Source: Clostridiales bacterium (GTDB taxonomy: Bacteria; Bacillota; Clostridia; Oscillospirales; Oscillospiraceae). From it: a DNA stretch of 41,790 bases. The DNA lies in assembly GCA_004555655.1 (NCBI GenBank), contig SFHJ01000021.1, positions 1 to 41,790 of the forward strand, read 5' to 3'. Every line of letters starts with the position of its first letter. The stretch's first letter is position 1. Positions 40,101 to 41,790 of this stretch are shown piece by piece. Below the pieces are notes generated by a model. That model did no database searches. It was not told the DNA's origin and saw only the letters and a program-made list of their open reading frames with translations. A program made the translations under genes and the position numbers.

Positions 40101-40948
40101 GTTCTGAAAGAAGACCCGCAACGAAGCTCGTTCCGGTGCCGTCGACCAATATCATTCCCGAGCGTGATATCGGCCAGCATCCCATTCTGGAGACGCGCCA
40201 CCTTGGCATCGACTTCGGCGGCCTGTCCGCCGTTAGTGATTTCAACATGGCCATTGGCCGCACCGAGATTGCGGGCCTGATTGGCCCGAACGGCGCGGGC
40301 AAAACCACCATCTTCAACCTGCTCACCAAGGTCTATCAGCCCACGCGCGGCTCCATTTTGCTTGATGGCATCGACACCGCCAACAAGACGACCGCGCAGG
40401 TCAACCAGCTCGGCATCGCGCGTACATTTCAGAATATCCGTCTGTTCCGCGATTTGACGGTACTGGAAAATGTGCTGATTGGCCTGCACAACGAGACCAA
40501 ATACAACCTCGCGTCTGCCATTTTCCGCACGCCAAACTACTGGCGCAGGGAGAAGATCGCGCGTGAGCGCGCCATTGAACTGCTGAGCATCTTCGACATG
40601 CAGGATCTGGCTGCGCACAAGGCGGGTTCGCTGCCCTATGGCGCGCAGCGCCGGCTCGAGATTGTCCGCGCGCTGGCGACCAATCCGTCGCTGCTGCTGC
40701 TCGACGAGCCGGCAGCCGGTATGAACCCGTCCGAGACGAGCGAGCTGATGGACAACATCGTCAAGATCCGCGACACGTTCGGCATCGCCATCATGCTCAT
40801 CGAGCACGACATGAACCTCGTCATGGGTATCTGTGAGGGCATCTGCGTGCTGAATTTCGGTAAGATCATCGCCAAGGGAACGCCGGACGACATCCAGTCC
40901 AATCCGGCTGTCATCGAGGCCTACCTCGGCAAAAAGAAGGAGGGGTAA
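40097..40948 (+). CDS. livG: Branched-chain amino acid ABC transporter ATPase LivG
   Basis: A 283-residue ATPase with a 30-residue N-terminal extension before the ABC core. Walker A GPNGAGKTT, the LivG-type insert after RTFQNIRLFRDLTV, signature LPYGAQRRLEIVRAL (a LivG-typical variant of LSGGQ), Walker B LLLLDEPAAGMNP and the C-terminal LNFGKIIAKGTPDDI. It pairs with LivF under the LivHM pore. Confidence 0.95.
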   Translation: MSSERRPATKLVPVPSTNIIPERDIGQHPILETRHLGIDFGGLSAVSDFNMAIGRTEIAGLIGPNGAGKTTIFNLLTKVYQPTRGSILLDGIDTANKTTAQVNQLGIARTFQNIRLFRDLTVLENVLIGLHNETKYNLASAIFRTPNYWRREKIARERAIELLSIFDMQDLAAHKAGSLPYGAQRRLEIVRALATNPSLLLLDEPAAGMNPSETSELMDNIVKIRDTFGIAIMLIEHDMNLVMGICEGICVLNFGKIIAKGTPDDIQSNPAVIEAYLGKKKEG

Positions 40949-40949
40949 C

Positions 40950-41657
40950 GTGCTTCTTTCAGTCAAGGATATCAACGTCTATTACGGCGGCGCCATCCAC
41001 GCGGTCAAGGGCGTTTCGCTCGACGTGGAGCAGGGCGAGATCGTCACGCTCATCGGCGCCAACGGTGCAGGCAAGAGCACGGTTCTGAACACCATCTCCG
41101 GACTTCTTCACGCGAAGACCGGTACGATTGAGTTTCTGGGCGAGTCCATCGGCGCCATGTCGCCCAACAAGATCGTTCAGCGCGGCCTTGTCCAGTGTCC
41201 CGAGGGACGGCGTGTCTTCCAGCATATGACGGTGGAAGAAAACCTCGAGATGGGCGCGTATACGCGGCCGCTCAAGGATACGCCCGAGCATCTTGAGCGC
41301 GTGTTTGAGCTCTTCCCGCGTCTGAAAGAGCGCCGCAAGCAGATCGGCGGCACGCTCTCCGGCGGCGAGCAGCAGATGCTGGCCATGGGCCGGGCCATGA
41401 TGAGCGACCCGAAGCTGCTGATGCTTGACGAGCCTTCGATGGGTCTTGCCCCGATCCTGGTCGAGCAGATTTTCGAGATCATTCAGTCGCTGCACAGGGC
41501 CGGTACGACGATTCTTCTTGTCGAACAGAACGCGCAGATGGCGCTGCAGATTGCAGACCGCGCGTACGTGCTTGAATCCGGCCGCATCACCGTCTCTGGC
41601 AGCGGCAAAGAGCTCATTGAGAGCGATTCGATCAAGAAAGCCTACCTTGGCGGATAA
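40950..41657 (+). CDS. livF: Branched-chain amino acid ABC transporter ATPase LivF
   Basis: A 235-residue ATPase: Walker A GANGAGKST, Q-loop region VQCPEGRRVFQHMTVEENL, signature LSGGEQQMLAMGRAM, Walker B LLMLDEPSMGLAP. The start is GTG 40950, 1 nt after livG, with GGAGGGG upstream. Last gene of the transporter; no terminator is seen before the IS end at 41692. Confidence 0.95.
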   Translation: MLLSVKDINVYYGGAIHAVKGVSLDVEQGEIVTLIGANGAGKSTVLNTISGLLHAKTGTIEFLGESIGAMSPNKIVQRGLVQCPEGRRVFQHMTVEENLEMGAYTRPLKDTPEHLERVFELFPRLKERRKQIGGTLSGGEQQMLAMGRAMMSDPKLLMLDEPSMGLAPILVEQIFEIIQSLHRAGTTILLVEQNAQMALQIADRAYVLESGRITVSGSGKELIESDSIKKAYLGG

Positions 41658-41691
41658 ACCATATTTGGCACAAAACCGGCGCGGCCAACTG

Positions 41692-41790
41692 TGAACAGCA
41701 CCCCATTTGTTAGACAGTATGGTATACTACTAACGAATGGGGTGTTGTTTTATGCCGAAAGGAGTGCCAAACAAGAGGTATACTGGGGAA
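41692..41790 (+). mobile_element. Left end of an IS3-family insertion sequence (cut by window edge)
   Basis: The end starts TGAACAGCACCCCATTTG, an IS3/IS150-like terminal sequence, 35 nt after livF. Inside is an extended -10 (TGG-TATACT, 41723-41728) and an inverted repeat CACCCCATTTGTTAG/CTAACGAATGGGGTG (41698-41745, one mismatch). The repeat would fold in read-through RNA and could hide the transposase start from livF transcripts. The other end and target duplication are outside the window. Confidence 0.65.
41752..41790 (+). CDS. IS3-family transposase orfA, N-terminus only
   Basis: Only 13 codons are visible (MPKGVPNKRYTGE). They match the start of IS3/IS150-type helix-turn-helix OrfA proteins as I remember them. 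A GGGGTG ribosome site lies about 7 nt upstream. The rest is outside the window, so whether it is intact is unknown. Confidence 0.6.
   Translation, partial: MPKGVPNKRYTGE

Noticed and set aside
1..41790. CRISPR arrays, rRNA genes, selenocysteine inserts, replication origins
   Set aside because: No regularly spaced repeats, rRNA sequence, in-frame TGA in known selenoprotein contexts, or DnaA-box clusters were seen.

Overview
The window looks like the chromosome of a G+C-rich, endospore-forming, anaerobic member of the Clostridia, most likely an Oscillospiraceae-type gut bacterium. The reasons are a complete spoIIIA operon, cotJ spore-coat genes and cwlD, T-box and PyrR RNA regulation, oxygen-independent redox enzymes, an OLE RNA, and the typical nusB-xseA-xseB-ispA-dxs-tlyA-nadK-argR-recN order of Firmicutes. 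Genus is inference.

Layout. (a) 1-2064: the right end of a mobile element that continues beyond the window, with an AbrB-like gene cut by the window edge and a large serine recombinase. It sits inside cotJC, whose 5' part is still joined to an upstream cotJA-cotJB fusion gene (2057-2717). (b) 2797-6540: a LysR regulator divergent from an 857-residue fusion flavoenzyme (CoA-disulfide-reductase-like, rhodanese, siroheme reductase half, double ferredoxin), then a 32-codon ORF on the minus strand behind a possible sigma-E promoter. (c) 6606-6760: tRNA-Arg(CCT) with promoter and terminator. (d) 6960-11606: spoIIIAA-AH, the mother-cell side of the sporulation feeding-tube channel. (e) 11699-22926: yqhY, nusB, a TsaD/Kae1 paralogue, xseA, xseB, ispA, the OLE RNA (about 15952-16560) with its membrane partner oapA, dxs, tlyA, nadK, argR and recN. 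(f) 22965-25438: a tyrosine T-box in front of a DMT/EamA transporter and tyrS. (g) 25501-28124: cwlD, radA and an HD hydrolase with a damaged 5' end. (h) 28168-35216: pyrR divergent from a PyrR-attenuated operon pyrC-pyrK-pyrD-pyrF-HAD-pyrE-pyrB-pyrI. (i) 35301-36194: a stand-alone E2/CAT-like protein lacking the catalytic histidine. (j) 36440-41657: a 29-codon gene with a perfect promoter and its own terminator, then a branched-chain amino acid ABC transporter (livJ/K-H-M-G-F). (k) 41692-41790: the left end of an IS3-family insertion sequence.

How it fits together. Most of the window is ordinary core metabolism and sporulation. The unusual content is at the joints: a recombinase element splitting a spore-coat gene, a multi-domain sulfur/nitrogen-oxide-type reductase, the OLE RNA locus, a Tyr T-box that ties an unassigned transporter to tyrosine, and two very short ORFs with strong expression signals. 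All gene calls come from reading the sequence and from knowledge of protein families; no database search was run.
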